A stretch of DNA of 64,000 nucleotides from Actinospica robiniae DSM 44927 (GCF_000504285.1 NZ_KI632511.1:9282154-9346153); one strand, 5' to 3'. Shown: positions 24,252 through 33,361, numbered from the stretch's first letter. Program-made: numbers and translations. Notes: generated by a model not told the origin, from the sequence alone.

Positions 24252-25529
24252 TCAGCCCTTCCCGCCCTCGTCGGTCAGATCCTGGTGGCGCCAGTCGGCG
24301 GGCAGCACGTGGTCGAGCACGTCGTCCACGGTGATCGCGCCGAGCAGGTGGCCGGACTCGTCCACCACCGGGGCCGCGACCAGGTTGTAGGTGGCCATGA
24401 ACCTGGTCACCTCGCGAAGGGGCTGCTCCGCCCGCAGCGGCTCCACGCCGTTGTCCACGGCCGCGCTGACCAGGCTGGCCGGCGGCTCGCGCAGCAGCCG
24501 CTGGAAGTGCACCATGCCGAGGAAGCGGCCGGTGGGCGTCTCCAGCGGCGCCCGGCAGACGTAGACCTGGGCGGCGAGGGCGGGGGTGAGCTCGGCCCGG
24601 CGGATCCGGGCCAGTGCCTCGGCCACGGTAGCGTCCGGCGGCAGGATGATCGGCTCGCTGGTCATCAGACCGCCGGCGGTGTCGTCGGAGTAGCTCAGCA
24701 GCCGCCGGACCGGGGCGGCCTCGTCCGGCTGCATCAGCCCGAGCAGCCGCTCGGCCTCCTCCGCCGGCAGGTCGCCGAGCAGGTCCGCGGCGTCGTCCGG
24801 GTCCATCTCCTCGAGTACGTCCGCGGCCCGTTCCACCTCGAGCTTGACCAGGATCTCGACCTGGTCCTCCTCCGGCAGCTCCTCGAGCACGTCGGCGAGC
24901 CGCTCGTCGTCGAGGGCGGCGATGACCTCGCCGCGCCGCTTCGGGTTGAGCTCGTGCACGGCGCGGGCGATGTCGGCCGCGCGCATCTGGTCGAAGCTGG
25001 CCAGCAGCGTCGCCGCCTCCTGCGGCCCCGCCTCGGGCACCGCGAGGCCGGTCAGCGCCTCCCAGTCGACCACCGCGCTCTCGCCGCGGCGGCGCAGGCC
25101 CTTGGCCGGGTGCTGCACGAACACCTGGGCCAGCTCCCAGTCGCCCGGGCCGGTGCACTCGATCGCGACGTCCTTGATCTGCACCTCGTCCCGGCCCTCG
25201 GCGCCGGCGGCCAGGCGCACCTTGCGGTCGAGCAGCTCGGCGAGCACGAGGGTCTCGTTCGGCCGCTGCTGGAACCGGCGCATGTTGATCAGCCCGGTGG
25301 AGATCACCTGTCCGGTCTCGATCGCGGTCACCCGCGTGATCGGCAGGAAGACCCGCCGCTTGCCGGTCACCTCGCCGACCAGGCCGAGCACCCGGGGGCG
25401 CTCCTGACCCCCGATCAGCTGCACGATCACGTCGCGCACCCGGCCCACCTGATCGCCGTCCTGGTCGAACACGGCTTTGCCGGCCAGGTGCGAGACGAAG
25501 ATCCGGGCCGTGGCCTTCCCCGACGTCAT
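24252..25529 (-). CDS. PRC-barrel/MgtE-N/CBS protein lacking a transport domain
   Basis: 425 aa. Residues ~10-100 resemble a PRC barrel (FDQDGDQVGRVRDVIVQL), ~180-290 an MgtE N-terminal superhelix (LEEMDPDDAADLLGDLPAEE), and ~300-420 a CBS pair ending ITVDDVLDHVLPADW. These are the cytosolic Mg2+-sensing parts of the MgtE channel, but no membrane domain follows. It is probably a magnesium- or nucleotide-responsive regulator acting on a partner, perhaps the DUF1003 protein encoded 2 nt downstream. The frame opens at 25631, but ATG 25529 places MTSGKATARIFVSHL at the start and is the usual N-terminus. Confidence 0.85.
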   Translation of the reverse strand: MTSGKATARIFVSHLAGKAVFDQDGDQVGRVRDVIVQLIGGQERPRVLGLVGEVTGKRRVFLPITRVTAIETGQVISTGLINMRRFQQRPNETLVLAELLDRKVRLAAGAEGRDEVQIKDVAIECTGPGDWELAQVFVQHPAKGLRRRGESAVVDWEALTGLAVPEAGPQEAATLLASFDQMRAADIARAVHELNPKRRGEVIAALDDERLADVLEELPEEDQVEILVKLEVERAADVLEEMDPDDAADLLGDLPAEEAERLLGLMQPDEAAPVRRLLSYSDDTAGGLMTSEPIILPPDATVAEALARIRRAELTPALAAQVYVCRAPLETPTGRFLGMVHFQRLLREPPASLVSAAVDNGVEPLRAEQPLREVTRFMATYNLVAAPVVDESGHLLGAITVDDVLDHVLPADWRHQDLTDEGGKG

Positions 25530-25624
25530 CCTTGCCAACCCGAGCGCCTTTCGTTCTGCGCACCGCCGCCGATGCGTGCGAACCTGCCGCCTCCAGGCTA
25601 TAAGCCGCCTTCCATCAGCGGCAA

Positions 25625-25658
25625 TCCGCACCGACGCGGATGGTGACGTCGGTGCGGA
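25625..25658 (-). terminator. Hairpin downstream of copCD
   Basis: An 11 bp perfect stem (25625-25635 with 25648-25658) and 12-nt loop lie 60 bp beyond the copCD stop and ~95 bp before the next start on the same strand. It could be a terminator or an operator for the downstream pair. Confidence 0.5.
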
Positions 25659-25717
25659 CTGTACGGTCTACGGCGGCGCCCGCGCAATTCCCGCGTTCCC
25701 CGCGCGTCACCCGCGCC

Positions 25718-27049
25718 TCAGTGGGCGGCGGCGAGCGCGGCGGCGGTGCGGGCCGGGTCGGCGGCGAGCAGCAGGACGGTCACGATCAAGACGGCGGCCG
25801 CACCGCCGAGTTCGATCACGATGGCGGTGCGCAGGGAGTCCGGACGGTCGGCGAAGCGGCCGCGCAGCAGCGAGCGGGAGCGCGCGGCGACGGTCAGCAC
25901 CCCGGCGACGACGAGCACCTTCACGATCAGCAGCCTGCCGTACCCGGTGCCGGTCAGCGCGGAGATCGCGCCCACCTCGCGCCAGGCCTGGTACAGCCCG
26001 CTGGCGGCGAGCGCGGCCACGGCGAGCAGCGCGAGCCGGGAGAACCGGCGGCACAGCTGCGCCGGGTCGGCCGGCGCGCCGTCCCCGCCGCGGCTGAGCA
26101 TGACGGCCAGTGAGGCGAGCCCGCCGACCCAGACCGCCATCGACGTCACGTGCACGGCCGTCACGGTGAGCGCCAAGGGCACCTGGCTCCCGCTCGCCGC
26201 GTGGCTGGTCATGCTCCACGTCACGGCCAGCGCGATGGTGAGCACTGCGCTGAACCACACTCCGCTGACGCTGATACGAAGCGCCGTCCCGAATGCGGCG
26301 GCCACGGCGAGCAGGACCAGACGGGCCATCAGCGCGTGGCCCTCGGGCGTGGCCAGCTCCGCTGACAGCAGCGATCGATCGAACACGTGGGTGGGCGCTT
26401 CGCCGCGGGCGTAAGGGCCGGCGAGCAGGAGCTGGAGCAGCGTGGCCACGAGCGTCACAGCCCAGCCCAGCGGTGCGATCCACCGGCCGGCCAGGCTCGG
26501 CGTGCGGGCCATCAGGCGGATCGCGGTGTCGCCGACCATCAGCGCGAGACCGGCGAAGCCGAGCCATAGGGCGATGTCGACGAGCGTGTCCGTGGCCGTG
26601 TCGCGGGTCGCGGACTGGGCCGGCGCGGCGATCCGGCTGGGCGCGCCTACCGAGAAGGTGACGAAGCCCGAGGTGGCGTGGCCGTCGTCGGCGGCCGTGG
26701 CCTGCCAGTCCACCACGTACGTGCCTTCGGACGCGTCGGGGGCGAGGGCGACCGCGAGGCTGTCCTCGCCGGTCGCGCCGTAGCTGGGAGCGCCGGCCGC
26801 GACCTTGCGGCCGTCCGGAGCGATCACGCTGATCGAGCTCAGCCGGAGTGTGACGGCTTCGCTGTAGTCGAGGATGACCTGACTCGGTTCGGCGGTGAGC
26901 AGTGTGCCTTGGGCCGGGGATGAGGAGACCACATCCGCGTGAGCGGACGCGGTGCCCGCCGCGACCAGTAGAGCTGTCAGGATCACGGCCGCGCTCACGG
27001 CCGCCCGCAACAGAATCCGCGTCACCGTGATCTGCGACGTCAGTGGCAT
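25718..27049 (-). CDS. CopC-CopD fusion copper resistance/uptake protein (YcnJ-like)
   Basis: 443 aa. A signal peptide ends at ASAHADVV, exposing the N-terminal His that binds Cu(II) in CopC proteins. The CopC beta-barrel spans ~35-135 with the second copper-binding His in ADDGHATSGFVTF. About eight membrane helices follow (~160-440), forming CopD. Such fusions import copper into the cytoplasm or handle it at the membrane. Its start overlaps the last 10 nt of the upstream lipoprotein gene, so they are translationally coupled. The frame extends upstream, but only ATG 27049 gives the signal peptide. Confidence 0.9.
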   Translation of the reverse strand: MPLTSQITVTRILLRAAVSAAVILTALLVAAGTASAHADVVSSSPAQGTLLTAEPSQVILDYSEAVTLRLSSISVIAPDGRKVAAGAPSYGATGEDSLAVALAPDASEGTYVVDWQATAADDGHATSGFVTFSVGAPSRIAAPAQSATRDTATDTLVDIALWLGFAGLALMVGDTAIRLMARTPSLAGRWIAPLGWAVTLVATLLQLLLAGPYARGEAPTHVFDRSLLSAELATPEGHALMARLVLLAVAAAFGTALRISVSGVWFSAVLTIALAVTWSMTSHAASGSQVPLALTVTAVHVTSMAVWVGGLASLAVMLSRGGDGAPADPAQLCRRFSRLALLAVAALAASGLYQAWREVGAISALTGTGYGRLLIVKVLVVAGVLTVAARSRSLLRGRFADRPDSLRTAIVIELGGAAAVLIVTVLLLAADPARTAAALAAAH

Positions 27050-27540
27050 CGGCCGACGGCCTTCAGTTGCGCGACGGCCTTGGCCGGGCCGAGTTCGTCC
27101 CGTTTCACCTCGGTGGTGTCCGGCACGAACCGCCACGATCCGTTCTCGAGGATGACGATGTTCGTCCCGGTGGTCGTGCCGTGCTGCCACGTCACCTGCA
27201 TCGTGTCCGCGCCATCGGGCGCCGTATTCTCGATCACGTACGGGATGCCGAGCGCGGCCGGGCACGCCTTGTTGATCTGCACGTACGCGGCCTGCCCGAC
27301 GATGTGCTGGCTGGCGACCGCCCACAGGCCCCACGCCTGCGCCCAACCGCCGCCGGAGAGCAGCCCGAACTCCTGGGTCGCCGCCGCCTGAGCCCGCATC
27401 ACCTGCGAGGCCGAGGCGGCCGCGGCGGGATCGGCGCCGCCGCCCGAGGCGGAACACCCGGCGAGTGCGCACGTGAGCGCCGCAGCGGCCGCGAGGGCCG
27501 CCGTGCGCGCCGTCGTCAAAATCTGTGCTGCCGCGGCCAC
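27040..27540 (-). CDS. Lipoprotein of unknown function, upstream of copCD
   Basis: 166 aa. The signal sequence ends in the lipobox LAGC (about residue 29), so it should be anchored outside the membrane. The mature part has no family I recognise; notable segments are GWAQAWGLWAVASQHIVGQA and a C-terminal WRFVPDTTEVKRDELG, ending CH. Its stop overlaps the copCD start by 10 nt, indicating an operon and possibly a role in copper delivery. There are two cysteines in the mature chain besides the lipid Cys, but no obvious metal motif. Function unknown. Confidence 0.8.
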   Translation of the reverse strand: MAAAAQILTTARTAALAAAAALTCALAGCSASGGGADPAAAASASQVMRAQAAATQEFGLLSGGGWAQAWGLWAVASQHIVGQAAYVQINKACPAALGIPYVIENTAPDGADTMQVTWQHGTTTGTNIVILENGSWRFVPDTTEVKRDELGPAKAVAQLKAVGRCH

Positions 27541-27572
27541 CGCCGCCTCCGTTCGTCCCTGGCTCGTCGGTG

Positions 27573-27610
27573 CGCCGCGGGGCCGGCCGGATCCGCCCGC
27601 CCCCGCGGCG
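27573..27610 (-). terminator. Hairpin terminator after the secreted protein gene
   Basis: CGCCGCGGGG (27573-27582) pairs perfectly with CCCCGCGGCG (27601-27610) across an 18-nt loop, just past the stop of the secreted-protein gene and before the lipoprotein gene. Confidence 0.55.
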
Positions 27611-27616
27611 GTCGGG

Positions 27617-28330
27617 CTAGTTGGTCAGCCGGTTGGTGCCGTACGCGAGCACCAGCGCCTGGTTGGCGCTGAGGTTCAGGTCGGCGGTGAACTGCATCGA
27701 GTCACGGATCTGCTCGAGCGTGATCGCGGAGCTCGGCACGCCGCCGAGCAGGTAGGTGAAGCTCTGTCCGGGCGCCACCTCGCGCTCGGCGAGCGGGACG
27801 TCGTGGAAGCCGAGCCGGGCGATGTAGAAGGACGTGCCGTCTCCGCGCGGCACCTCCAGGTAGTCCTGCTGCGGATGGCCGTAGCTCTGGGTGGCCGAGT
27901 AGGCGTGGTTGTCGGAGCCGGACGGCGCCCGGAAGATCAGCACCGCGCAGTCCACCGAAAGCGTCTCGCCGGAGGTGTTGGTGAACACGAACTCCCAGTT
28001 GCCGTAGTACTGGTTGCCGGTGAACTCGACCGACTCGGAGAGTCCGACGTTGCTGTGGAAGGAGGTGTTCAGGGCCTGACTGAGGATCGGGTTCGCGCCG
28101 GAGAGCGGGTGGTCGGTGCCGTTGGCGCAGCGCTCCAGCGGGGAGCTGTACGCGGAGGGCTGGCCGGTGGCCACGGCCTGGGTGTAGGCGGCCGGCCCGG
28201 CGCTGACCGCGCTGGTCTGGGTGGTGCCGTCGGCGGCGGCCGGGCTCCCGCCGAGCGCGGCGACGCCCGCGGCGAGCCCGAGGGTGGCCAGGCCTAAGCC
28301 CAGCCCCTTTCTGGTGGTCGGTTTGTGCAT
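27617..28330 (-). CDS. Secreted protein of unknown function with DasR-box-like upstream sites
   Basis: 237 aa. A typical Sec signal (KPTTRKGLGLGLATLGLAAG, cleavage after SPAAAD or nearby) shows export. The mature protein contains FTGNQYYGNWEFVFTNTSGE followed by a Cys and RAPSGSDNHAYSATQSYG, a beta-rich pattern reminiscent of a secreted Ig-like fold, with two cysteines (about residues 99 and 145) that may form a disulfide. I do not recognise the family. ATG 28330 has only a distant GAGG. Two GGTCTAG-type palindromes lie 165 and 310 bp upstream, hinting at control by N-acetylglucosamine through DasR. Confidence 0.8.
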   Translation of the reverse strand: MHKPTTRKGLGLGLATLGLAAGVAALGGSPAAADGTTQTSAVSAGPAAYTQAVATGQPSAYSSPLERCANGTDHPLSGANPILSQALNTSFHSNVGLSESVEFTGNQYYGNWEFVFTNTSGETLSVDCAVLIFRAPSGSDNHAYSATQSYGHPQQDYLEVPRGDGTSFYIARLGFHDVPLAEREVAPGQSFTYLLGGVPSSAITLEQIRDSMQFTADLNLSANQALVLAYGTNRLTN

Positions 28331-28493
28331 GGCGAAGCGGACCTCGTTTCGGATGCGTGGGTGAAGGGCGTGCGCCGCGGAGGATGGGTATCGTCTGCCG
28401 CACGGGCCCGAGAGGTGCGATGGGCGGGACATCCGGACGTCTCAGAGATGGAATACAGCCGGCCTTCCGGAGGCGTCAAGAGGGTTGCGCAAA

Positions 28494-28509
28494 CTTGGTC
28501 TAGTCCACT
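28494..28509. promoter_or_regulatory. DasR-box-like sequence 1
   Basis: CTTGGTCTAGTCCACT matches the published DasR responsive element ACTGGTCTAGACCACT at 13 of 16 positions. It is upstream of the secreted-protein gene. Established knowledge: DasR is a GntR repressor released by glucosamine-6-phosphate. Confidence 0.5.
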
Positions 28510-28630
28510 TAAGGAAGAGTCGCCGAAGCCGCGGATCCAGGGTACGACGACAGGCCGACCGTGCCGGATACGGCAAGATCGGCGCAGTCGCCGCCCACGT
28601 CGCCCGCCCTGGTCACGGGCGGTACAGGTG

Positions 28631-28651
28631 TAGACCACTAAGGTCTAGACC
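28631..28651. promoter_or_regulatory. DasR-box-like sequence 2
   Basis: TAGACCACT (half-site) is followed by the perfect palindrome GGTCTAGACC (28642-28651), the core of a dre element. Lying between the kinase stop and the secreted-protein promoter, it may cooperate with the site at 28494. The 404 bp gap holds nothing else that I recognise. Confidence 0.5.
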
Positions 28652-28734
28652 GAATTGTCGAATAGGCCGGAGAAGGCCGCGGCGGGCCATTCTTAAGGCA
28701 GATTAAGCCCAGGGTTATGCATTCCGTATGCGGC

Positions 28735-30276
28735 TCAGGTGTGCGAGGTCGCGATCTTCCAGATGCCGCCGGAACGGACGAGGCCGAAGGTCGTGCGGTC
28801 CGTCTCGACCTGGCCGTTCTTGAAGTGGTAGGTGATGGTGGCCACCACGGTCGAGGGCGGAGACGCCACGATGTCGGTGGCCGCGACGCTCTTCACCTGG
28901 CCCCAGAAGCCGCGGTATCCGGACATGCCGCCGGCCGGGCTCACCTGGTAAGCGGGCGTCAGGTATCCCCAGCCCTCGTCGAGGTGACCGGGCATCAGCT
29001 TGTAGTAGTCCGCGATCGCGGAGACCAGCTGTGCCGACACGGACTGCGACGCGCTCGTCGTCGGGGCGGCCGGCGTGACGGACGTGGCCGAAGCCGCCTC
29101 AGTGGCCGACGCGCCGGCGGCGGAGTGCGTGGCCGAGGGGGAGTGGGTCGGAGACTGCGAGGGCCCCTCGTCGTGGGACGTGTTCGGCCCGCTGCTCGCG
29201 ACGATCCCGGCCACGATGCCCGCGGTGAGCACGGCCGCGACCGCCATCAGGGCGAACGGCAGCATGCGACGGCGGCCGCTCTGGAAGGTGGTCGTTTTCG
29301 GCCGTTCCGGAGCGCTCGCGTCCGCCGGCTCGCCTCGATCCGCGACGGCATCGGAGTGCGCCGCCGCGTCGGCCGCCTCCGGCGCGGACTCCGGTTGCGC
29401 CGCGGGCTCGGGCAGAGTGCTGACGGGCTCCGCCGCCGGCGCGTTCGGGGCCTCGACCGCGGCGGCTTGGAGAGCTCGCCGCGCTCTCTCCATGCCCGGA
29501 CGGTTGAGCGGGTCGGGCTGCATCATCCACAGCAGCGGGCCGGCCAGCGGGCCGCACCGCTCCGGCGGCCGCATCTCGCCGTTCACGATGCGCAGAAGCA
29601 GAGCCATGACGGTCGGACCGGTCTCGAACGGCGGCATCCCCTCCACCGCCGCGTAAAGTGTCGCGCCGAGCGAGAAGACGTCGCTCGCCGCGGTCGCGGG
29701 GCGCCCCTGGGCCACTTCCGGTGCGACGTAGGCGGGCGTGCCGAGCATCTCGCCGGTACCGGTCACGGTCACGTCGCCCACGGCCCGCGATATGCCGAAG
29801 TCGGTGAGCTTCGCCTTGCCGTGCTCGGTGAGCAGGATGTTGCCGGGCTTCACGTCCCGGTGCACGATGCCGGCCTCGTGCGCCGCCGCGAGCGCCGACG
29901 CCAGCTGCACGCCGATCTCAGCGGCCTGTGCCGGCTCGAGCACGCCGTCCTGGGCGAGGGTCTCGGAGAGGCTGCGGGAGCGGACGTACTCCATCACCAG
30001 ATACGGCTCGCCGTCGTGTTCGGCCACGTCGTACACGGCGACCGCGCTCTCGTGGTGCAGCCGGGCCGCTATCCGGGCCTCGCGGCGGGCGCGCAGGTGC
30101 GTCTGCTCCACCTGAGTGGAGGAGAGCCCGAACCTGCCTCGCAGCTCCTTGACGGCCACCATACGGCCGAGCCGCTCGTCCCGCGCCAGCCAGACCACGC
30201 CCATCGCGCCCCGGCCCAGCTCGGACTCCAACCGATACCGACCGGCTATCAGGCCGCCCTCGTCGCTCGAGGTCAC
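28735..30276 (-). CDS. Ser/Thr protein kinase (PknB type) with extracellular domain
   Basis: 513 aa. Kinase domain ~10-270: GRGAMGVVWLAR (P-loop), VAVKEL (Lys), HRDVKPGN (catalytic loop), DFGISRA (metal), GTPAYVAPE (activation segment). A Pro/Ala-rich linker leads to one membrane helix (MLPFALMAVAAVLTAGIVAG, ~350-370), then a Ser/Thr-rich stalk and a ~110-residue extracellular domain (YYKLMPGHLDEGWGYLTPAY) resembling NTF2/DUF4878-like folds rather than PASTA repeats. GTG 30276 preceded by AAAGGAG is clearly better than the longer frame. The ligand of the outer domain is unknown. The 298 bp upstream is non-coding. Confidence 0.92.
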   Translation of the reverse strand: MTSSDEGGLIAGRYRLESELGRGAMGVVWLARDERLGRMVAVKELRGRFGLSSTQVEQTHLRARREARIAARLHHESAVAVYDVAEHDGEPYLVMEYVRSRSLSETLAQDGVLEPAQAAEIGVQLASALAAAHEAGIVHRDVKPGNILLTEHGKAKLTDFGISRAVGDVTVTGTGEMLGTPAYVAPEVAQGRPATAASDVFSLGATLYAAVEGMPPFETGPTVMALLLRIVNGEMRPPERCGPLAGPLLWMMQPDPLNRPGMERARRALQAAAVEAPNAPAAEPVSTLPEPAAQPESAPEAADAAAHSDAVADRGEPADASAPERPKTTTFQSGRRRMLPFALMAVAAVLTAGIVAGIVASSGPNTSHDEGPSQSPTHSPSATHSAAGASATEAASATSVTPAAPTTSASQSVSAQLVSAIADYYKLMPGHLDEGWGYLTPAYQVSPAGGMSGYRGFWGQVKSVAATDIVASPPSTVVATITYHFKNGQVETDRTTFGLVRSGGIWKIATSHT

Positions 30277-30574
30277 CCGAAGCTCCTTTCGAGGGCCCGC
30301 CACCGAGCCCGTCCCCGCGCCGCGTTCACAGACTTATCTGTGGCGACCGACATCGGATCGTATCGGTGTTCTGTGCCCGGTGTGACGCGCGACTAGGGCG
30401 CATTGGAGAAGTAGCGTCGAATCAGGCCGCGGCGTCTGACGCGTGCGCTCGCAAGGCGCCGGGGCGGGCGCATACTCGCCTCGTCTGTAACCGCTCCGGC
30501 AACGCGGCGAGCGTGCGTGGCAGGCGTCGCGGCCCCGGCGATACTTCTCAAACGGGACCTGGCGGCGCCGCGTC
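30277..30574. other. 298 bp non-coding stretch between kinase and NB-ARC/TPR genes
   Basis: No open frame with coding character is seen. It should hold the kinase promoter and the end of the NB-ARC/TPR transcript. A short inverted repeat CACAGACTTATCTGTG (30330-30345) is a possible operator. Confidence 0.45.
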
Positions 30575-33202
30575 TCAGCCCAGCTCGGCGAGCCGCCGCT
30601 CCAGCCGGTCCGCGTCTGGGCTCTTCATCGTGCGCGCCTTCGCCAACGCCCTGGTGAGGAGTTCGACTCCGTCGGCCGACGCCCCGGCCCGCACCCGGCA
30701 TTCGCCGAGCCCTTCGAGCGCCAGCACCTGCTCGGTCGCCAGATCCGTCTCCTCGGCGACCTCGAGCGCCTCGGCGAAGGCGATCGCCGCCCGCTCGTAC
30801 TCGCCGTGCTCCACGAGCGTGTCGGCGTACTGATTCAGGATCCAGGCCTCGTTGCCGCGCGAGCCCAGGGCCCGGCAGGAGGCGAGCGACTCCTCGAAAT
30901 CGCGCAGGGCCGCGCTGGTGTCCCCGCTCGCGCGCAGCACCCGGGCCCGCGCCTGCAGCCCCACCACCCGGCCCAGCCGGTTGCCCAGCCGGCGGTGCAG
31001 CTCCAAGGACTCTTCCACTGCCGCCAGCGCCTGCTCGGTCTGCCCGAGGCCGCCGAGGATCACGCCCTTCTCGACCAATGCGTTCGCCTGCGCGCTGTGA
31101 TTGCCCAGTCGGGAGAGCAGATCGAGGGCCTCGTCGAGGATCTCCAGCGCGCCGTGCACGTCGCCGACCGAGCTGCGCAGTCCGCCGAGCAGCGACGCGG
31201 CCTGGGCCGACGCGGTCGGGTTGCCGAGCTCGGTGTGCAGCGCGCGGGATTCCTCCACCTCGTGGATCGCCGTCGTGGCGTCGCCGGCGAGATAGTGCGC
31301 CATGCCCATGTCGGTCAGCACGATCGCGCGCCCGCGCCGGTCGCCGAGCTCGTCGTAGCGGGCGAGCGCGGACTCGAAGTCGGCCAGGGCACCCACCAGA
31401 TCGCCGGTGACGCGGCGGGTGACGCCCTGCCACGTCAAGGTGTTGGCGATCCCGGTCTGCTCACCGGCCGCGTGGTAGTGCTCGGCGGCGGCCGCGATCT
31501 GAGCGCGGCCGGTGGCGAAGGCGCCGGAATGCAGGTGGATCGCGCCCGCGTCCACCAACGCGTTCGCCTGGCCGACCGGGTCGCCGGCGCGCTCGGCCGC
31601 CACCGCGGCGGCCTCGTGCAGGGCGATCGCCTCCGTCCACGGCCCGTGGGCACTGGATATCGCCGCCAGCACGGCGGTGAGTGAGATGACTGATTCGTCT
31701 TCGCCGTGCGCGGCGGCGAAGCCGATGCACGCGCGCACGTTGGGGTACTCCCGGCGCAGCCATCTCAGGGCACTGGATTGGTCGGTGAAGTCGAGGCCCT
31801 CGGCCGGTGCCGCGGCCCCGGGCCGGGTGAACCGCGCGATGCGCGCGTCCGCCCGGGCGCCGTTGTCGCTGTAGAACCGGCACAGCCGGCCCAGCGCCGC
31901 ACACGCCTCGCGGCCCGGCTCGCCGTGCTCACTCAGGGATCTGGCATAGAGGCGGACGAGGTCGTGCATCCGGTAGCGGTCCGCCTCGTGCTCCTCGACG
32001 AGGCTGAGATCGAGCAACGACTGGGCGATCCGCTCCGTCTCGGCCACCGGCGCGTCCAGCAGCGCGGCGGCCGCGGGCAGGTCGATGTCCGGCCCGGGGA
32101 CCCGCCCGAGCAGGCGGAACAGGTGCTGGTGCCGCTCCGGGAGCCGGTTGTAGGAGAGGGCGAAGAGGGTGGCCAGGTCGCCGTCCTCGCGGGAGCCGAG
32201 CAGGTCCGCCGACCCCTCGAGCATCTTGTCGGCCAGCAGCTGCGCCGTCCACTTCGGCCGGTGCCGCAGCAGGGCCCCGCTCACCCGCAGCGCCAGCGGC
32301 AGATGCCCGCACAGCCGGGCGATCGTCTGCAGGGCGGCGTCGTCCGCGGCCGACGCCTTGAGCCCGGAAGCCCGGCGCAGCAGCGTCACGGCGTCCGGCT
32401 CGGCCAGCACGTCCAGCGCCACCGGATACGCGTCCACCGACTTGAGCCGGCGCCGGCTGGTGACCAGGACGAAGCAGCCCTGCGCGCCGGGCAGCAGCGG
32501 GCGGATCTGGTTCTCGTCCACCGCGTTGTCCAGGACGATCAGGGTCTTGCTGCCGAAGAGCCGGTCCCGGTACAGGGCCGCGCGCGCCTCGAGGTCCGCC
32601 GGGATCTGCGCCGGCAGCAGACCCAGGATGGAGAGCATCACGGCGAGCGCGTCCGCCGGATTGCGCGGCGCCATACCCTCGGTGTAGCCCTGCAGATCGA
32701 GCCAGTACTGCCCGTCCGGGAAGTGCCCGGCCAGCCGGTGCGCGGTCCGCAGCGCCAGCGCGGTCTTCCCGACCCCGGCCATCCCGCTGATCGCCACGAG
32801 CGAGAGCTCGCCGTCGGAGTCCAGGGCGAAGGCCTCGAGCTGGTCGAGCTCGGCCGCCCGGCCGCTGAACAGGCCGGGCGCCGCCGGCAGGGTGCGCAGC
32901 GCGCGCCCGTCCCCGGGCGCGGGCACCATGGCCGGGCGCAGCAGGCGATCGGCCGCGTCCCAGCGCTCGCGCCACTCCGGCTCCGAGCCGCCGCAGGCCA
33001 GCACGAAGGCCCGCACGACCGGCCACGTCGGCAGCTGCGCGCCCCGGGTCGCCGCCGAGAGCACACTCGCCGCGTAGTGCGTCCGCTCGGCCAGCGCCCG
33101 GTAGGTCGGCGAGCCCGCGGCCGCGCGCAGCCGGCGCAGCTCGGCCGCGAACACGGGGACGGGTCCGCCGTCGTCCTCGATCGGTCGTTCTCTCCGACCC
33201 AC
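30575..33202 (-). CDS. XRE/NB-ARC/TPR (STAND) regulatory protein
   Basis: 875 aa. An N-terminal XRE-like HTH (FAAELRRLRAAAGSPTYRAL then ASVLSAATRGAQLPTW, ~15-65) is followed by an NB-ARC ATPase: GMAGVGKTALAL (P-loop, ~141-152), LIVLDNAV (Walker B), LVTSRRRL (RNBS-B), GHLPLALRV (GLPL). About ten TPR-type repeats fill residues 480-870 (for example GQTEQALAAVEESLELHRRL). STAND proteins switch on ligand binding and ATP exchange. Unlike AfsR there is no SARP domain, so DNA binding would be through the HTH. GTG 33202 is used; the frame gives no ATG nearby. A small divergent gene at 33362 may encode its ligand or target. Confidence 0.9.
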   Translation of the reverse strand: MGRRERPIEDDGGPVPVFAAELRRLRAAAGSPTYRALAERTHYAASVLSAATRGAQLPTWPVVRAFVLACGGSEPEWRERWDAADRLLRPAMVPAPGDGRALRTLPAAPGLFSGRAAELDQLEAFALDSDGELSLVAISGMAGVGKTALALRTAHRLAGHFPDGQYWLDLQGYTEGMAPRNPADALAVMLSILGLLPAQIPADLEARAALYRDRLFGSKTLIVLDNAVDENQIRPLLPGAQGCFVLVTSRRRLKSVDAYPVALDVLAEPDAVTLLRRASGLKASAADDAALQTIARLCGHLPLALRVSGALLRHRPKWTAQLLADKMLEGSADLLGSREDGDLATLFALSYNRLPERHQHLFRLLGRVPGPDIDLPAAAALLDAPVAETERIAQSLLDLSLVEEHEADRYRMHDLVRLYARSLSEHGEPGREACAALGRLCRFYSDNGARADARIARFTRPGAAAPAEGLDFTDQSSALRWLRREYPNVRACIGFAAAHGEDESVISLTAVLAAISSAHGPWTEAIALHEAAAVAAERAGDPVGQANALVDAGAIHLHSGAFATGRAQIAAAAEHYHAAGEQTGIANTLTWQGVTRRVTGDLVGALADFESALARYDELGDRRGRAIVLTDMGMAHYLAGDATTAIHEVEESRALHTELGNPTASAQAASLLGGLRSSVGDVHGALEILDEALDLLSRLGNHSAQANALVEKGVILGGLGQTEQALAAVEESLELHRRLGNRLGRVVGLQARARVLRASGDTSAALRDFEESLASCRALGSRGNEAWILNQYADTLVEHGEYERAAIAFAEALEVAEETDLATEQVLALEGLGECRVRAGASADGVELLTRALAKARTMKSPDADRLERRLAELG

Positions 33203-33217
33203 GCCGCCCGCCTCTCA

Positions 33218-33262
33218 TTGACCGGGATTGACCGGAACGGGTCCCGCCGGGCTTCCGGTCAA
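33218..33262. promoter_or_regulatory. TTGACCGG direct and inverted repeats in divergent promoter
   Basis: TTGACCGG at 33218-33225 is repeated as TTGACCGGAA at 33228-33237, which is inverted perfectly as TTCCGGTCAA at 33253-33262. It overlaps the expected promoter of the NB-ARC/TPR gene and may bind its own HTH, controlling both it and the divergent small gene. Confidence 0.55.
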
Positions 33263-33361
33263 CCCGGGTCTGGAGCACCATCGGATTGTCGACGGCCAGG
33301 TGCCGGCGCGTTCGGTCGCCGAACGCGATTATCGCAGCACTCAACGATAGGGGAAGTGCCG

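Noticed and set aside
30393..31433. 346-codon minus frame overlapping the NB-ARC/TPR gene
   Set aside because: Alternative frame of the TPR region; Arg/Ala/Gly-rich with no start signal.
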